Positions 1 through 13,761 of a DNA stretch of 64,000 nt are shown in pieces. Source of the stretch: Zygnema cylindricum (lineage: Eukaryota > Streptophyta > Zygnematophyceae > Zygnematales > Zygnemataceae). Each line of letters starts with the position of its first letter. Positions within the stretch are counted from its first letter, which is position 1. Under the pieces are notes generated by a model. The model worked only from the letters and a program-made list of their open reading frames with translations, was not told the origin of the DNA and did not search any database. The DNA lies in assembly GCA_037447655.1 (NCBI GenBank), contig JBBHKE010002535.1:30703-94702 (forward strand). Reading direction: 5' to 3'. Position numbers and translations under genes: made by a program.

Positions 1-1440
1 AAAGAACCAAAACAAAACCATTTTTCAAAAAATTTTTCTCCCCAAAATTTCACAAAAAAAAAAAAAAAAAATGGCATTCATGTTTATCCGGCAACAGATG
101 GTCAAAAATTAGATTGCCAAGAAAACGGACGAAAAAAAACAAAAAAGACAATAAAAACGTAGATTTTTCATATTACACTTTAATATATCTGATGTTTTCA
201 CATATTACATACCTCAATGTAAGCCAATATATTTCCGAATTCCACGGGAATTGTCCAATTTTTGAACTTTTTCAAAACCACTCGTAAATGGAACAATTTA
301 GGGGCTAAATTGATATCCACTGAGGTGAGTTGAGTTTTTCTCCAGAAATAAAAGGATCCTGTCAAAAAATAACATCTTCGTATTAAGTTGCCAAGAAAAA
401 AAAACAACCAAAAAAGGGTAGGGGTAAAGAAACCTTGGGAGTGAGTGGCGACTAGCAACGGAAGGAGATTGTCAGGGAAAACAGAAAACAGAGGTTGTCA
501 GAAAACAGAGGTTGTCAGGGAAAACAGGGATAAAAGAAGAGCCTTTGCTTGGAAAGTTTTGTTAGGTTTATCAAAATTTTGGGACGCTGAAAGTGAAAGG
601 AAGAGATGATTAGTGTGAGGTGTCAGTTTGGTCCTCTGCTGTTTTTTTTTTCGGGCGCCCGAGGTTTTTTTTTGGGCATGTCCTAAGTTCCTCCGGGGTT
701 ATTGACGGTCTGTACAAACGCTTGCGTGGCAGTACGGTTTGATTTGGAACGCTTCATACATATCATGTCCGCAAAGCGTTTCCTTTTCGTACGGACAGGA
801 GGCTCATATCACGACACGCTATTTGACGTAGGCTAACGTCACGTGCCAGTTCACGGCGGACAAAATAAAGTACCGTTTTCATACCATACCGTTTTCCCCT
901 TTTTCAAGTGTGAACCACGCAATGGACTTGACTTTTTGGCGAAAACTCTCAGGCGGTTGTCTGGCGGCGGCTATTACATGCGAAAACGACTTTATTTAAA
1001 CGCTTTCGAGTTTGACCTTTTGACGGAAGTTCCAAATTTTGTCCTTTAGGCAAATATAGTTAATACCACAATTAATAGCATTGCCAATGCCACACCTGCA
1101 GGACAAAAAACTATATCATAAAAGTTGTGGTCATGCTCGTAAAGGCAGACGGTCGTCAAAACGTTTTATGCAAGCAAGCACGCCACTGCTTACCGATAAT
1201 TTGAAAAAAATTGTAAGGGTCGATTCACAATAGTTGACGGTTGACCGTCGTAAGTACGGCAGAGCAACGAATTCGTTCGAGTACAAACGTGCGAGGTAAG
1301 TGTTCGGTCTAAACGCCAAAAACCAGAACATTAAACAACAAAACCTCCTTAAAATGTTAAATGTTTAATCGTGGGAAAACTCTCTTAACTTAAACTTTCT
1401 TATTTCTTTGAATTAATAACTAAGTCAAAGAACAACATCA
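1..1440. other. No gene recognised (AT-rich intergenic)
   Basis: I find no coding frame with recognisable protein character here. The first 700 bases are A-rich with short tandem echoes (a GAGGTTGTCAG unit repeated near 490-515). From 700 to 1330 the sequence is richer in GTACGG-like words, as also seen at 33.2-33.7 kb, which suggests decayed transposon interior rather than a gene. Confidence 0.4.
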
Positions 1441-2050
1441 TCTTTGGGTGTATGCATGTAAGAAACTTTATTTCAAAAAGTGGGATGAAAAAAAAACATC
1501 AAGGTACAAAGGGGTTCAAAAAAGAAAAAAACAAACGATCAAAGACTACAAAAGCCAAAGGTGACAGACAAAGAAAACAGGTGAAGACGCCGAATCTAGC
1601 TAGAATAATTGCCAAAACTAAGCAAGTTTACCAAAGAGGACAACACATAGAGGGAAAACCTACACAGCTTTAACAAACTAAAGTCCACAGTCTGGAAGAT
1701 CGTGGATGTGGAATGGATCCTTTAGTGGAAGATTGAGGTGGCCGCATCTTTCATCCGCCACCGTGCTTCCCCGTAGAAGGGTCGCGGCTTGCGCTCTATG
1801 AAGATCTATAGATACACGTTGACGGTAAAACTCAACAAGAAGGCTTGAGGGAGAGATCCTTGAACCCGGGCTTCAAAGGTTTTCTTTGCACAGTTACAGA
1901 GGAAATCATCCAAAGACTTGTCCAAGAAACCCAAAAATTTTGCGACAAATGGGACAAACTGGTAGGTCGGGGATCAGTGAGCGTAATCTCTTTCCTTGTT
2001 TGCTGCCTCACGAGCCGCCACGCCCGTATGTAATGCCGCGGGAGAAAAAA
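1441..2050. repeat. Partial degenerate copy of block R
   Basis: About 1450-1830 follows the same order of words as 42.0-42.56 kb: an A-rich stretch with ACATCAAGGTA, then AAGACTACAAAA, then AACAAACTA, AGTCCACA, GATCGTGGATGTGGA and CACCGTGCTTC. It therefore looks like a further decayed copy of the long dispersed repeat at 11.3-16.6, 33.7-39.1 and 41.3-44 kb, in the same orientation as the right-hand copies. The small open frames inside it are lysine-rich and not convincing as proteins. Confidence 0.5.
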
Positions 2051-3850
2051 CATGTGCCCCTATCGGAACTGTAAGGACCACATCACCTAAGGTCCAAGCC
2101 ATTTGGAAGAAGACCAAGTCAACCTGAGGACTTCCGAGACCCTTAGACTGGGTGTGAGGAGGGAGTATATGAGAAAATTCTCGCTTCAATTCCACGTTTC
2201 TATCTCTTTTTTCTTCTTTATCGATGTATTGATATTAGTTGATTTGCATGTTATGGGAATGGATAGTCAGTGTTTGTTGACAATTAACTCCTTGGATCAA
2301 TCTCCTTGTTGGCTATTGTATTTCAATGTAACATAGAAAAAAAAACCTCGGTCAGCACATTATACTTTATCTTTTCGCTTGGGGGACGCCTTGAGGCTAT
2401 CGCAATCATAAAGTTTCTAACGTAGAGTAGTGTAACCTGATTTAATTTCGGAGCGATAAACACTTAGAGACCTTGTCGACGATCGTCAACAATTATTATT
2501 TGACATCTTTTCTAAGGTCAAAATCTTGTCTGCTGAGTGAGTGTGACATTTCCAAAGAAACGTGCTCAAGGCGTGATTTTTGAAAAGGAAGCTATGACGA
2601 AGATCATTCGAGAGAAATACAGTCAACAAAAATCGTTCTCTACAAGTTCAAAAGGGAGAGAAGAAAGGAGGAACACATGGATCAAGAAAGAAGATGCCCT
2701 CACAACCAGATGGTTGCCGCAATAATATCACATATGGAGGTGTGCCCTTTGTGTCACGATAACTAACTGTATAACTAACAAGATCGATCAAGGTAGGAAG
2801 TCACGATATCGGTCAGGAAAGAGAAAAGAGGAGGAAAAAAGAGAAGGGAGGAGATAAAACAAAATCGAAGACGGCGCGCAACAGCAAGGCGTAGGGGCAA
2901 CCAGAGTAACCAGAGTAATTCAGGTAAAATGAGAGAGCAGTAATAATCAGAACAATAATAACAATTTTGGGCATTGAGATGGAAACATAGTGACAAAAAC
3001 CCAAACCATCACTAAAATGTCACCATCACAAAGAGAAGTTAGAGATGATTGGGAGAAATAAAGACAAAAGTTGCGATCTTTCATGGATTTTGGATAAACA
3101 CATAGATTTTAATCTGGAAACATAAAGAATTTAAGACGACATGGAACGGGTAAAAGCCAAAAAGACCTTGGAGAAAAAATGACCCAGTTTCCGAAGAAGA
3201 TAGGAATAAGGGCTTTTACCCTACACCTCTGACTTGGAAACTCTGTACCCATGCTCTTCTTCAAGAGTCAACGGAGGAGATAAAAACTCGTCGAGTACTG
3301 GTGACATACAGGATTTGAGAGAGTTTTTTGATGAGTTTCTTTTTGCTGGTATAAATAGATGTGTGTTCCCTAAGGTAAAAAAAAAAATTCTGAAAGAATA
3401 GGGAGGATGGTGTGGCAAATGAAGAGTAACAGAAAGTGGGAAAGACATTCGAAATGATCATTATGAAGAAAAAGGAAAATATAGGGAAAGAAAGAAAACA
3501 TTGATGATGGGTACCATAGCCAAAGGAGGCTTTTCGCAACTTTCATATTAGATTGGTTTGACAAGTATGACAGGTTTTTACATCAGGTGGTAGATCATTT
3601 GGAAGCAATAGACCGCCCAAGCTAAGGCAAGTTATAGAGTAGCCCCGGATACAGAGGCTCAACTACAAAAAATGGGTTGAATTGATTACGAATGATACCA
3701 ATTTTATAGATATTTTTATATAGCTGGAAGTATTAACATCATGGGAGATTTCCTCAAAAAGTGAAGCACGATTGACTCCATTGAACCTCTTCCAAAAAAT
3801 GGAAGAGATATATCCACGTGCAGTGTACGTACTTGACTAGAATGACATAA
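2051..3850 (+). pseudogene. Possible remnant of a Ty3/gypsy-type retroelement
   Basis: The plus strand around 3630-3680 translates as ASYRVAPDTEAQLQKMG followed by a stop. This resembles the PYRMAPxExxELxxQLxELL segment that opens Ty3/gypsy reverse transcriptases. Upstream (2540-3550) is a patchwork of short basic frames and stops, including a Cys-pair frame (CPLC) near 2740, that could be decayed gag/pol. No long open frame, primer-binding site or LTR pair is visible. The call rests on one short motif, and random similarity is a real alternative. Confidence 0.25.
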
Positions 3851-4130
3851 AAATTTTCATTTCCACCCAATTGAAGGCCTAACGATAACCGTCACCTATA
3901 TCACCCACATCCACTATAAGTCGTAACCGAAACCAGAAAACCGGAACCATTTCGCTTTCAGTACTAAGCTCCCAAACACACAGCTTTGATGCATAAACCC
4001 TCAAAAAATTACATCTCTTTTTCAACAAACAAATAGCTATCATCAAATCAGCACACAACATGTGCCACAAGATTTATGATAAGATTTATCATGTGACAAG
4101 GTAAACAATGTCGCTTGAATAATTGCTTGT
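3851..4130. other. Non-coding, leads into satellite-like array
   Basis: No gene is seen. The stretch TTTCAACAAACAAATAGCTATCATC with the following ATGTG(A/C)CAC(A)AG and ATCATGTGACAAGG words is repeated at 4205-4280 and again at 6810-6890, so it belongs to the repeat array that follows. Confidence 0.4.
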
Positions 4131-7100
4131 CAAAATATATTGTCAGTCATAATTAAACCTCCAGCCATTAAATGCACAAAAATAAAACATAATTTCCCTT
4201 TTCCAACAAACAAATAACTTTCATCAAATCAGCAAACAACATGTGACATAAGTTTTACGAAGATTTATCATGTGACAAGGTTAACAATGTCGCTTGAATG
4301 ATTGCCTATCAAAATTGCCTACAATTAAGCCTCCTACCTTTGGATGCACAAAAAAAACACACTTTTAACCACAATTAAGCCTCCAGCCATTAGATGCACA
4401 AAAACAAAGCAGAAGCTTGAATTGATAATGCACAACCACAATTAAGCATTTAGCGATTGCTGTACAGAAACAAGTCTCGAGCCATTGGATGTTCAATAAC
4501 AAAGCAAATTTTTAGCCACAATTAAGCCTCCTACTATTGGATGCTCAAAAACAGAAGCTCAAATTGATCATGCAACTGTCAACTATGGCACAATGCATGA
4601 CCAATTGGAACTATATGCATAAAAACATAACACATTTTCAGCCACAATTAAACCTCTAGCTATTGGATGCACAAAAACAAAGCAGAAGCTCGAAATGATC
4701 ATGCAACTGTCAACTAGGGCACAATGCATGACCAACTGGAAGAAGAGAACATGGATTATGCCCTACAAGTCATTCACAACTAGAAAAGTGAGATTGTACT
4801 CCATTCTTCCACATAATTCCTAGTGATCACCCATTCATATAGATGAACGAAAACAAGTTCCAATCTTTAACAGAGTCAGTCTTTAAGCTGAACGAAAACA
4901 GGTTCCAGGTTGTAACACAATCAAAGTCCCAAGCTTCAACACAATCAGTCATAGAGCTGAATGAAAACAAGTTCTGGAATGTAACACAATCGACCGGGTT
5001 CTAGGCTGTAACACAATCAAACGGATTGCACCAATGATTAAAGCAACCAATGGGTACACTATTGGAAGAACACGCAACTTATTTATCCTGGAGCTGATCG
5101 AAAATTAATACAAAAACAAGTTTCAGGTTATAACACAATTGAACGGGTTCCGCACGTTCCAGACTGTAACACAATCGGACGGATTGCATCAACGATAAAA
5201 GAAACCAATGGATAGTAGAAGATCATTCAACTTCATTAAAGAAAGCCAAAGAAAACAATTATGGAAAGCCAGAAATCAACACTCTTGTCGTAACAAGATC
5301 GAACTGGTTCGAGGCTGTAACACAATTGAACGGATGGCACCGACAATTGAAGCAACTAATGGGTAGTGGAAGAACACTAGACTTCTCCGTCTTGGAGCTA
5401 AACAAAAAATAGTACAAAATGAAACGATTGAAGCAACCAATGGGTAAAGGAAGAACACTAAACTTCTCAGCCCTGGAGCTAAACGAAAATTAGTACAATA
5501 ACAAGTTCCAGGCTGTAACACAATCGAATGGGTTCCACGGGTTAGTACAAAAACAAGTTCCAAGTTGTAACACAATCGAACGGGTTCCACGGGTTAGTAC
5601 AAAAAGAAGTTCCAGACTGGAACACAATCGAACGAGTTCCACGCGTTATAGGTTGTAACACAATCAAACGGATTGCACCAACGATTGAAGCAACCAATGG
5701 GTAGTAGAAGAACATTCAGCTTCATTAAAGACATCCAAGGAAAACAATTATGCGAAGCCGAAAATCACTACTCTTCAAACACAAAAGGTTGTAAAACAAT
5801 CGAACGAGTTCCACGGGTTCCTGACTGTAAAATAATTGAACGGATTGCACCAACGATTGAAGCAACCAATGGGTAGTAGAAGAACATTTATCTTCATTAA
5901 AGACAGTCAAGGAAAACAAGTATGCGAAGCCAAAAATCAGTACTTCACAATCGAACAGATTGCACCAATGATTGAAGCAACCAATGGGTAGTGGAAAAAC
6001 ATTCGACTTCATTAAAGACGGCCAAAGAGAAAATTTTAAGCTAATTTAAAGCGAAGCCAAAAATCACTACTTTCTAAACACAAATACATATGATTTGATA
6101 AGATATTTGAGTTGTATTATTTCTTAACCATTAAAAAAAAATGCAAATATAAATAAAGAAAAAACAAACAAAATAAACAAAAAAAATTATAATAGAAGTT
6201 CAACCAATGCAAAAGAAAGAAAACAATTGATGAAAAGACAAAAAAATAAAGGTCGGGAAAATGTTTGCTACTAAAATGGTGTTGAAGTCATAAGCAAAAA
6301 ATCATTTTGTTCACTTTTATGGTGTCATGTTTTTCACCATCAGTCAAATGTCAGGTCACGCCAAACATAAAATCCATCATCCATCAATCGTCAGATCAAT
6401 CGATCTCGAAAAAAAGAGACAGATTCGAGAGGCTCAAAAATCGATCGGCATCGGCGCTCAAACATCCGTCAGCTGCTCCGCAGTCGAGTCCGCTGGTCAA
6501 TAAATCTCGGATCAGTCGGCATCATCCATCGTGATCAAATCAATCACTTTTTGTCATCAAAGATCATCGAAATGGAAATGGGGAGAAAAAAAATGGGAGA
6601 AAAAATGGGGGAGAGAAAACTGGAAGACATATAAAAATAAAGAGTGAAAAAAAAATTAACAAACAGAAATAGAGAAAAAAAAATACCTTTTTTATATTTT
6701 TTATTTTTCTTTCAACAAATAAATAGCTATAATAAAAATAAAGAGTGAAAAAAAAATTAACAAACAGAAATAGAGACAAAAAAACACCATTTTTAGTTTT
6801 TTTTTTTCTTTCAACAAATTAATAGCTTTAATAAAATCAGCACACAATATATGACACAAGATTTATAAAGATTTCTCATGTGACAAGATAAACAATGCCA
6901 CTTGAATAATTGCTTGTCAAAATACATTTTCGGCCACACTTAGCCGAAATTCAACCTCTAATCATTGGATACACAAAAACAAAGCAGAAGTTCGAATTGA
7001 TCATGTAAGAGTTGAGTACGGCACAATGCACGACCAACTCAAAGAACTGAATATGGATACTACCCTCATACTGCCTTACACTCATTCACAAGAACCGAAT

Positions 7101-7735
7101 ATGGATACTATCCCCATACTACTTTGCACTCATTCACAGCTGCCATCACAGCTGCCATGCACTCATTCACGTATTCACAGCCATAAAGAAAAAACTGATG
7201 CACAAAAACAAAGCAGAAGTTCGAATTGATCATGTAAGCGTCAACTAAGGCACAATGCACGACCGGCTGGAAGAATTCAATATGGATACTGCCCCCACAG
7301 TGCCTTGCACTCATTCATAACTAAAAAGAAAAAATTCATACTGCCCTACACTCATTCACATCCACAAAGGAGAAATTATGGAGAAAATCCCTACTGCCTT
7401 GCACTCATTCACAGCCAGAAAGAAGAAACTATGGTCCATTATTGAAAATAAGTTCCAAAATGTAACACAATCAAACAGATTGCACCAAAGATTGAACCAA
7501 CCAACGAATAGTGGAAGAACACTCAATTCAATGCTATAGAGGAGAAACTATAGTCCATCCTTCATATATTGGTTAGTAATCACTCAATCTTGAAACCATG
7601 AATGGAAACAAGTTCTAAGTTGTAACGATATCAAACAGATTACACCAACGGTTGAAGTAACCAACGGATAGTGGAAAAACAATCAAATCATTAAAGACAG
7701 TAAAAAAAAAACAATTATACGAAGCCAAAAATCAC
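4130..7735. repeat. Degenerate satellite-like array with two interspersed unit types
   Basis: Two word clusters recur many times. Unit A: ACAATTAAGCCTCCAGCCAT, then TGGATGCACAAAAACAAAGC, GAAGCTCGAATTGATCATG, CAACT, GGCACAATGCATGACCAACTGG (near 4370, 4510, 4640, 4690, 6945, 7210). Unit B: GTAACACAATCGAACGG, TTGCACCAACGATTGAAGC, AACCAATGGGTAGTGGAAG, AACAC (near 5010, 5160, 5310, 5420, 5660, 5830, 5950, 7460, 7620). Copies differ by substitutions, indels and truncations. Open frames across it (for example 5276-5590 minus) simply translate the repeats. A stretch at about 6100-6900 is A-rich filler with a direct repeat of AATAAAGAGTGAAAAAAAAA (near 6640 and 6740). Confidence 0.65.
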
Positions 7736-8354
7736 TACACTGAAAATCGTAATTAGAGTAAATTACTCTAATTCGGTCGCTCGAAATTTCAACTCTATGA
7801 TATCAAATAGAGTAAACGATTCTAATTTTTTATTGTTCTAATTTAGATAAATTTAATTAGCGTAAAAGATTGTAATATAGGTTTGTTTTAAATAGTGTGG
7901 AGTACATACGACGTTCAACCGTGCAGAATTGTACTTTTTTAAGTAAAAAGGTACAAATAATGATTTAATAGGATCGCGCTCGCACGTGAAATCACACTAA
8001 ACGAAAAATCAATGACATCGAAAAAAATTCGTTCACAAAACTCTCGTCTGTCGATAGCATCGTCGTCAGTGTGAACATTAACTGACATTCAGCGCGATTA
8101 ATAATACTAGCGACATAATGATGTCAAAACTATACGGACTAACAGATTTTTAACGTCTACGTACTTTAGTGTTCAAAATTTCAGCGCGAATAATTATTGT
8201 CGACATAACCCAATATAGAGTACTTAAATAAATTAGAGTAAACTTCCTCTGTGAAAAAGTTCTATCACATAAATTAGAGTTCATTACTCTAATTGTCTTT
8301 TTTTGGTTTTTTTACTCTAATTTTTTCATTACTCTGATTACGATTCGCGGTGTA
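7736..8354. mobile_element. MITE-like element, TACAC...GTGTA terminal repeats
   Basis: The left end reads TACACTGAAAATCGTAATTA and the right end reads TAATCAGAG on one side and CGATTCGCGGTGTA as its last bases, an inverted match to the left end. The 619-bp interior has repeated words AATTAGAGTAAA and no coding frame. It is the same end type as the elements at 16777, 21370, 28736 and 48561. The size and lack of coding capacity indicate a non-autonomous DNA transposon. A TA target duplication is compatible with the flanks but cannot be separated from the element's own terminal TA. Confidence 0.6.
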
Positions 8355-8355
8355 C

Positions 8356-10330
8356 TTTCCTAACACAAATTCATATGATTTAATTGAACACCTGAGTTAT
8401 ATTATTTTTTAACCTATTAAAAAGTAATGCAAATATAAATAGAGAAAAAAAAAACAAAACAACAAAACAAAAAAAAATAAAAGAAAAATCAAACACAACA
8501 AAAAAAAAAATAATGATAGATAAAGAAAAATAATTAACGTTATTTAAAAAAATTGTTTGTTTAGCTACTATAAACAAGTGTTTTGATGTCTTAAAACAAG
8601 AAAAAATCCTCTCTGTTTAGTTTTATAATTAGTGTCACGTTTTTTGCGTCACTCCATGTAAAGAGAGACAAAAACAAAACAAAAACACATAAAAAAAAAC
8701 ATAAATAAAAAAAAATGAAATAATTATAGAATAAATAAATAAAAGAGGGCAAGAAGCAAAAAAAAAGAGCGGCAAAAATATTGGAAGCATTTATAAGATA
8801 GGGGAAATTTAATTTTTGAAAAAATAATAAAATAAAAAAAGGAGAAAGAGAGAAAAAATAGAAAATAATTAAAAAAGAAATAACAAAAAAAAAAACCAAA
8901 ACACATACAAACAAAACACCAAATTAACGATATAAAGTTAAACTTTAAAAAAAGGCTAAATAAAAAAATAGCAACACAGGTAAATATTGAGAAAGATGAT
9001 TAAAAAAAATGAATAAAATGAAAAAAAAACAAACGTAAATAGAATTAGAAAGAAAATAAAGAAATATGAGAGAGAAAGCTAGCTGAAAGAGAAAAAAAAA
9101 AGAAAAAAAAGAAAAAAATAATAAAAAAAAACACAAATAGAGAGAAAAAAAAGAGGCAGAGAGAAAGGCAATAATAACAAGACATAAAAAATAAGAGAAA
9201 AAATAAAGGAGAGGAAAAATGACAGCGAGAGAGTGAAAATAAGAGAGAGAGAGAGAAAGTGTGAAAGGGTGATAGGAAAGAGAGAGAGAAGGGCAACTTC
9301 AACGACAACGACAACAAGAGCGACAACCTTAACGTGAGTGACAACGACAACAACACCCGTAGAGATAAAGATGGAGAGAGATAGAGAGAGGCAGCGACAA
9401 TGACAACGACAACGAACGCTAGCGGTAAAGACAAAGTCAAGGACAATAATAAAGACAAAAACAACGACAACGACAATGAGAGAGAAAAAGATAACGACAA
9501 CGACAGCGGCATAAACAAAGTCAAAGATAATGACATAGAGAGAAACATAGACAAAGATACAGAGAGAGCTAACGAGTTAGAGAAAAAGGAAAAAGGGAAA
9601 AGAGATCGAGAGAGAGAAAGATAGAGAGAGAAAGAGAGAGAAAAAGAAAGAGAGCGATAATCAAAGAAAAAGAACGAGAGAGAAAGACGGATAAAAAAAC
9701 AACGTTAACATCAGTGGCAACGACAACGCTCGATAGAGAGAGGCAACGACAAGGTCAACGAGAACAAGCGCCAGCGGTAAAGACAAAATCAACGACAATG
9801 TTAAAGACTAAAACATCGACAACAACTGTGAGAGAGAAAAAGACAGCGACAGCGACAGTGGCATAAACAGAGTTAAAGATAATGACATAGAGAGAAACAT
9901 AGACAAACATAGAGAGACGAATAGCGAGTGAGAGAAAAATGGAAAAAAAAAGATTGAGAAAAGGAGAGATATGGATAAATGAGAAGGAAAAAAAAAGCGA
10001 TAAACATAGAGGAAAAGCGAGAGAGAAAGAGGGAGAGAGAGAGAGAGAGAGAATAAATAGAGAGAGAAAAATAATAAGCATTCTTATTTAATCTGTAAGA
10101 TATTAAAATTGTCGCCTGAAATAAATAATAAGTAATAAGATCTTCACTTAGTTAACGAATTTTGTTAAGTTCAAAATGTTACTGTCGTAGAATCTTCCAC
10201 AAAGTTTAACATTTAATTTGCGTGCAACAAAAAGAAAAAGAGTTCAATAAAATTATTAAATGAAAAAATAAAACTAAAACGAAAAATAACGAAACACAAC
10301 TAACACGCTACCACGCTAACACGCGCATAC
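8356..10330. repeat. Purine-rich low-complexity block, first tandem copy
   Basis: The plus strand is almost entirely A and G, with GAGAGA runs (about 9200-9300, 9600-9660, 10020-10070) and a GACAAC/AACGAC minisatellite (about 9300-9520 and 9715-9860). It contains landmark words shared with 10.7-14.1 kb: ATTAGTGTCACGTTTTTTGC (8630) versus TTAGTGTCACGTTTTTTATA (11046), and a CACAAAGTTTAACATTTAATTTG-like word (10200) versus a near copy at 13940. This suggests a tandem direct duplication. The long frames on either strand are translated GA/CT repeats. Confidence 0.55.
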
Positions 10331-11290
10331 CTAATACGCTATTGTTCGATTAATCCTTTTTACCCAACCTTTTAATTAACTTTTTTGGAATAACCGAGCG
10401 ACTGTAACGAATGTTTGCTCAATCAGAAGAAGAGGCTCAATCGAAAATAGAGTATGAGAAAAAGAGTACGCACAAGTTTTACAAATTTATTTTGAAGGTA
10501 ATTTTGCAAAATTATTATGAAGGTATGTGATGAGAAATTGTTCAATCAAAAGAATAGTATGCAAAAGCTTTGCAAAATTAATATAAAGGTATGTGACTAG
10601 AAATTGATCCTTATGATTGTAGTTACATATTTTATAATATTGGCTTAATCAATTACTTAACCTTTCAGGTAACGTTTTTTCACATTAATGAGAAAAAAAC
10701 GAAAGAAAAAAAAATGCATAAATTAAAACTTCAAAAAAAAAAGAAATTAAAAAGAAAAAGAGCAACATAGTTAAAAACAAATAGAGAAAACAAAAAAATA
10801 AATAGAGAAAAATTAAAGAAATGCAAATATAAATAGAAAAACATACATAACAGTAAAAAAAAAAAAAAAAAAAACAATGCAAAAGAGAAAAAAATGAAAG
10901 AGAAGTCAAACACAATTCAAAAAAAAAAAAAAAAAAAAGACAAAAAATTAAACATTACTTAGAGAAAAACAAAAGTTAGGCTACTATAAATATGTGTTTA
11001 AAAGTCCTAAAGCGAAAAAAAAAAATCGCCCTTTTTACTTTTATTGTTAGTGTCACGTTTTTTATATCATTCGCTATAAAAAGATAAAAAAACACTAAAA
11101 CACAAAATGATAGAAAAAAAAAAAATTTAAAGAAAAAAAAGATTTGATTAGTGTCGCATTTTTTGCATCACTTTATATAAAGAGAGATAAATAAAAATAT
11201 AAATCACAAAAAAAAAGATTAAAAAAAATACTAAAATACATAACAAAAACAAAAAGAGAAAAAAAAATGAAATAATTATAGAAAAGGTTT
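10331..11290. other. AT-rich non-coding, poly(A) tracts
   Basis: No gene is seen. Contains poly(A) runs near 10855-10880 and 10917-10940. A pair of near-repeats around TGCAAAATTATTATGAAGGTATGTGA occurs at 10505 and 10575, and the same word family recurs at 14245, linking this stretch to block R. Confidence 0.45.
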
Positions 11291-13681
11291 AACAATGAGT
11301 CACAAAACTACAAGCAATCCCTTCTTCATTTCAATCTATTCTAGGTCTTTCATTTTCCTCTCTATTTATCTCTTTCATAATTCTATGTTGAGATTGAAGT
11401 TAGGCTATACTAAAGACAATAGTGAGTAGAGTTTTGTTGCATGCAAACCCTCATACCACACAAACTAAAATAAAAAGACAAAATAATGATATAATATCTC
11501 ATTTACCAAAATCACCATTTCCAAAAGGTCGAATAGGCTTGAAGTGCTTAAGCCCTAACCGCCATTCGTCCTCGTCCTTCGAATGTTCAGGTAACCATAT
11601 TTATTCATCAAAAACTCATCCCGGGAACATAATAATACTATCAGCCTTTTTGCAAAATCATGAAAATTGTGAAACTAAATTGCGAGAAATTTCAAAGTAG
11701 ACTACTTCTAAATTTTTCTCTAATATCATACATTTTTCATAGCTGCCCAAGCTGAATCCTCGTAAGGATGTGGTTTTGGCAGTACTAATTTGCAGTGTTT
11801 CTCCTCCTGGATCTGCAGTTCACCATATTTATTAATCAAAAACTCTTCCCTAGAATATAATAAAATTATCAGTTTTTTTGCAAAATTACGGAAATTGTGA
11901 AACTAAATTGCGAGAAATTTCAAAGTAGACTACTTATATTTTTTCTCTAATAACAAACTTTTTTTACAGCTGCCCAGGCTTAATCTTCGTAACGCTGTGG
12001 TTTTGACAGTATTAATTTGCAGTGGATAGTATGTTGCTTGTCATCTTGTTCACATTTGCGCTTTTCGGACGAAAAATAAAAATGAGACAACAAAACAAAA
12101 GGTAAGAAAAATGAGACGAGAGCACAATAAACATAAGATAAAGTAAGTAAAAACAGAGAGATTAAAACAACGACGAAAATCATATAAAAAGAAGGAGACA
12201 GAGAACTATAAAACGGATGAGGCCGTCACCTCGTTTGGGACAACAATAGAAATGGTAAGAAAAATGTGACGAGAGCAAAATAAGCTATCCAGGCTGTATC
12301 CTCGTAACGATGTGGTTTTGGCAAGTACTAATTTACAATGGATAGTCTGTTGCTTGTCATCATCTTGTTCAATTTTGTCAACATTTGCGCTCTGTGAACG
12401 GAAAATAAAAATGAGACAACAAAACAAATGGTAAGAAAAATGAGACGAGAGGAAAATATATAGAAGATAAAGTAAGAACGGAAAATAAAAATGAGACAAC
12501 AAAACAAATGGTAAGAAAAATGAGACGAGAGGAAAATATATAGAAGATAAAGTAAGTAAAGACAGTGGGATAAAAACAACGACAAAAATCATGTAGAGAG
12601 AATGAGACAGAGAGGTATAAAAAGAACGAGGCCGTCACTTTGTATTATTTTGCCCTCTCCCTCAACTTCACCCATCTCTTCGATAGAAGAGAGAAAATTG
12701 AAAAAAAGAAAAAATAGAAAAAAAAATCCAAAACACATACAAAAACAAAAAAATACAAAATAAATCTATATAAATTGATAAAAAAAACTAAAGATAAAAA
12801 TAACAACATAGTTAGAAGTTGTGAAAGATGATCAAAAAAAAAAAGGAAAAAAAAACACAATAAAAAAATAAAAAAGAGAGAAATCAAACAAAACATATAA
12901 AAAAATAATAATAATTAAAAAAAAAATAGTGAAAAATACAAAAGAGAAAAAACAAAAGAAATAAAACACAAATAGAGAAAAAAGACAAACAAAAATGTTA
13001 AAGTATTAATAAGTAGAAAACGAGAAAAAAGAAAAAGGAAGAAGCGCAAACACAAAAAGAAAGAAAAAAAAGAAAAATGAGAGAAAAAAAAAGATGAGAA
13101 AGAGAGAGAGAGAGTTGAAATGAAAGAGAAAAATAAGAGAGGGAAAAAAAACGAGCAAACACATAGAAAGAAGAAAAAAGGAGAGAAAAGAGCAATGACA
13201 ACGGGAAAGAAAAAATAAGAAAATAATACATAAAATGACGAGGGAGAGAAACAATGACAGCAAGAAAGAGAAAATAAAAGAGAGAGAGAAAAAAAAGGAA
13301 GAGGGTGAGAGATAGAGAGAGAAAGGGTAACTTTAACATCGAAGACAAAAATAAGACAATAAGATAGAAAATACGAGGGAGAGGGGCAATGACAGCACGA
13401 ATGTGAAGATAAAAAAAAGAGAGAAAAAGTGAAAGAAGGTGAGGGAAAGAGAGAGAGGGATAACTTCAACAGCAAACGACAGCGAGAGCGACAACGTCAA
13501 CGCCAGTGACAACGACAACCATAGAGATATAGACGGAAAGAGAGAGGGGCAGCGACAAAGACAGCTAGCGACAACGGTAGAAATAAAGTCAGCGACGAGG
13601 TTAAAGATAAAGACAAAGTCAACGATAGTGTTAAATGTAAAGACAACAACAACGATATCGAGAGAGAAAGGAGACAATGAC

Positions 13682-13761
<80 letters not shown>

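Noticed and set aside
9045-9554. 169-codon minus-strand frame
   Set aside because: Translates the GA/GACAAC purine-rich repeats; low complexity with no protein character.
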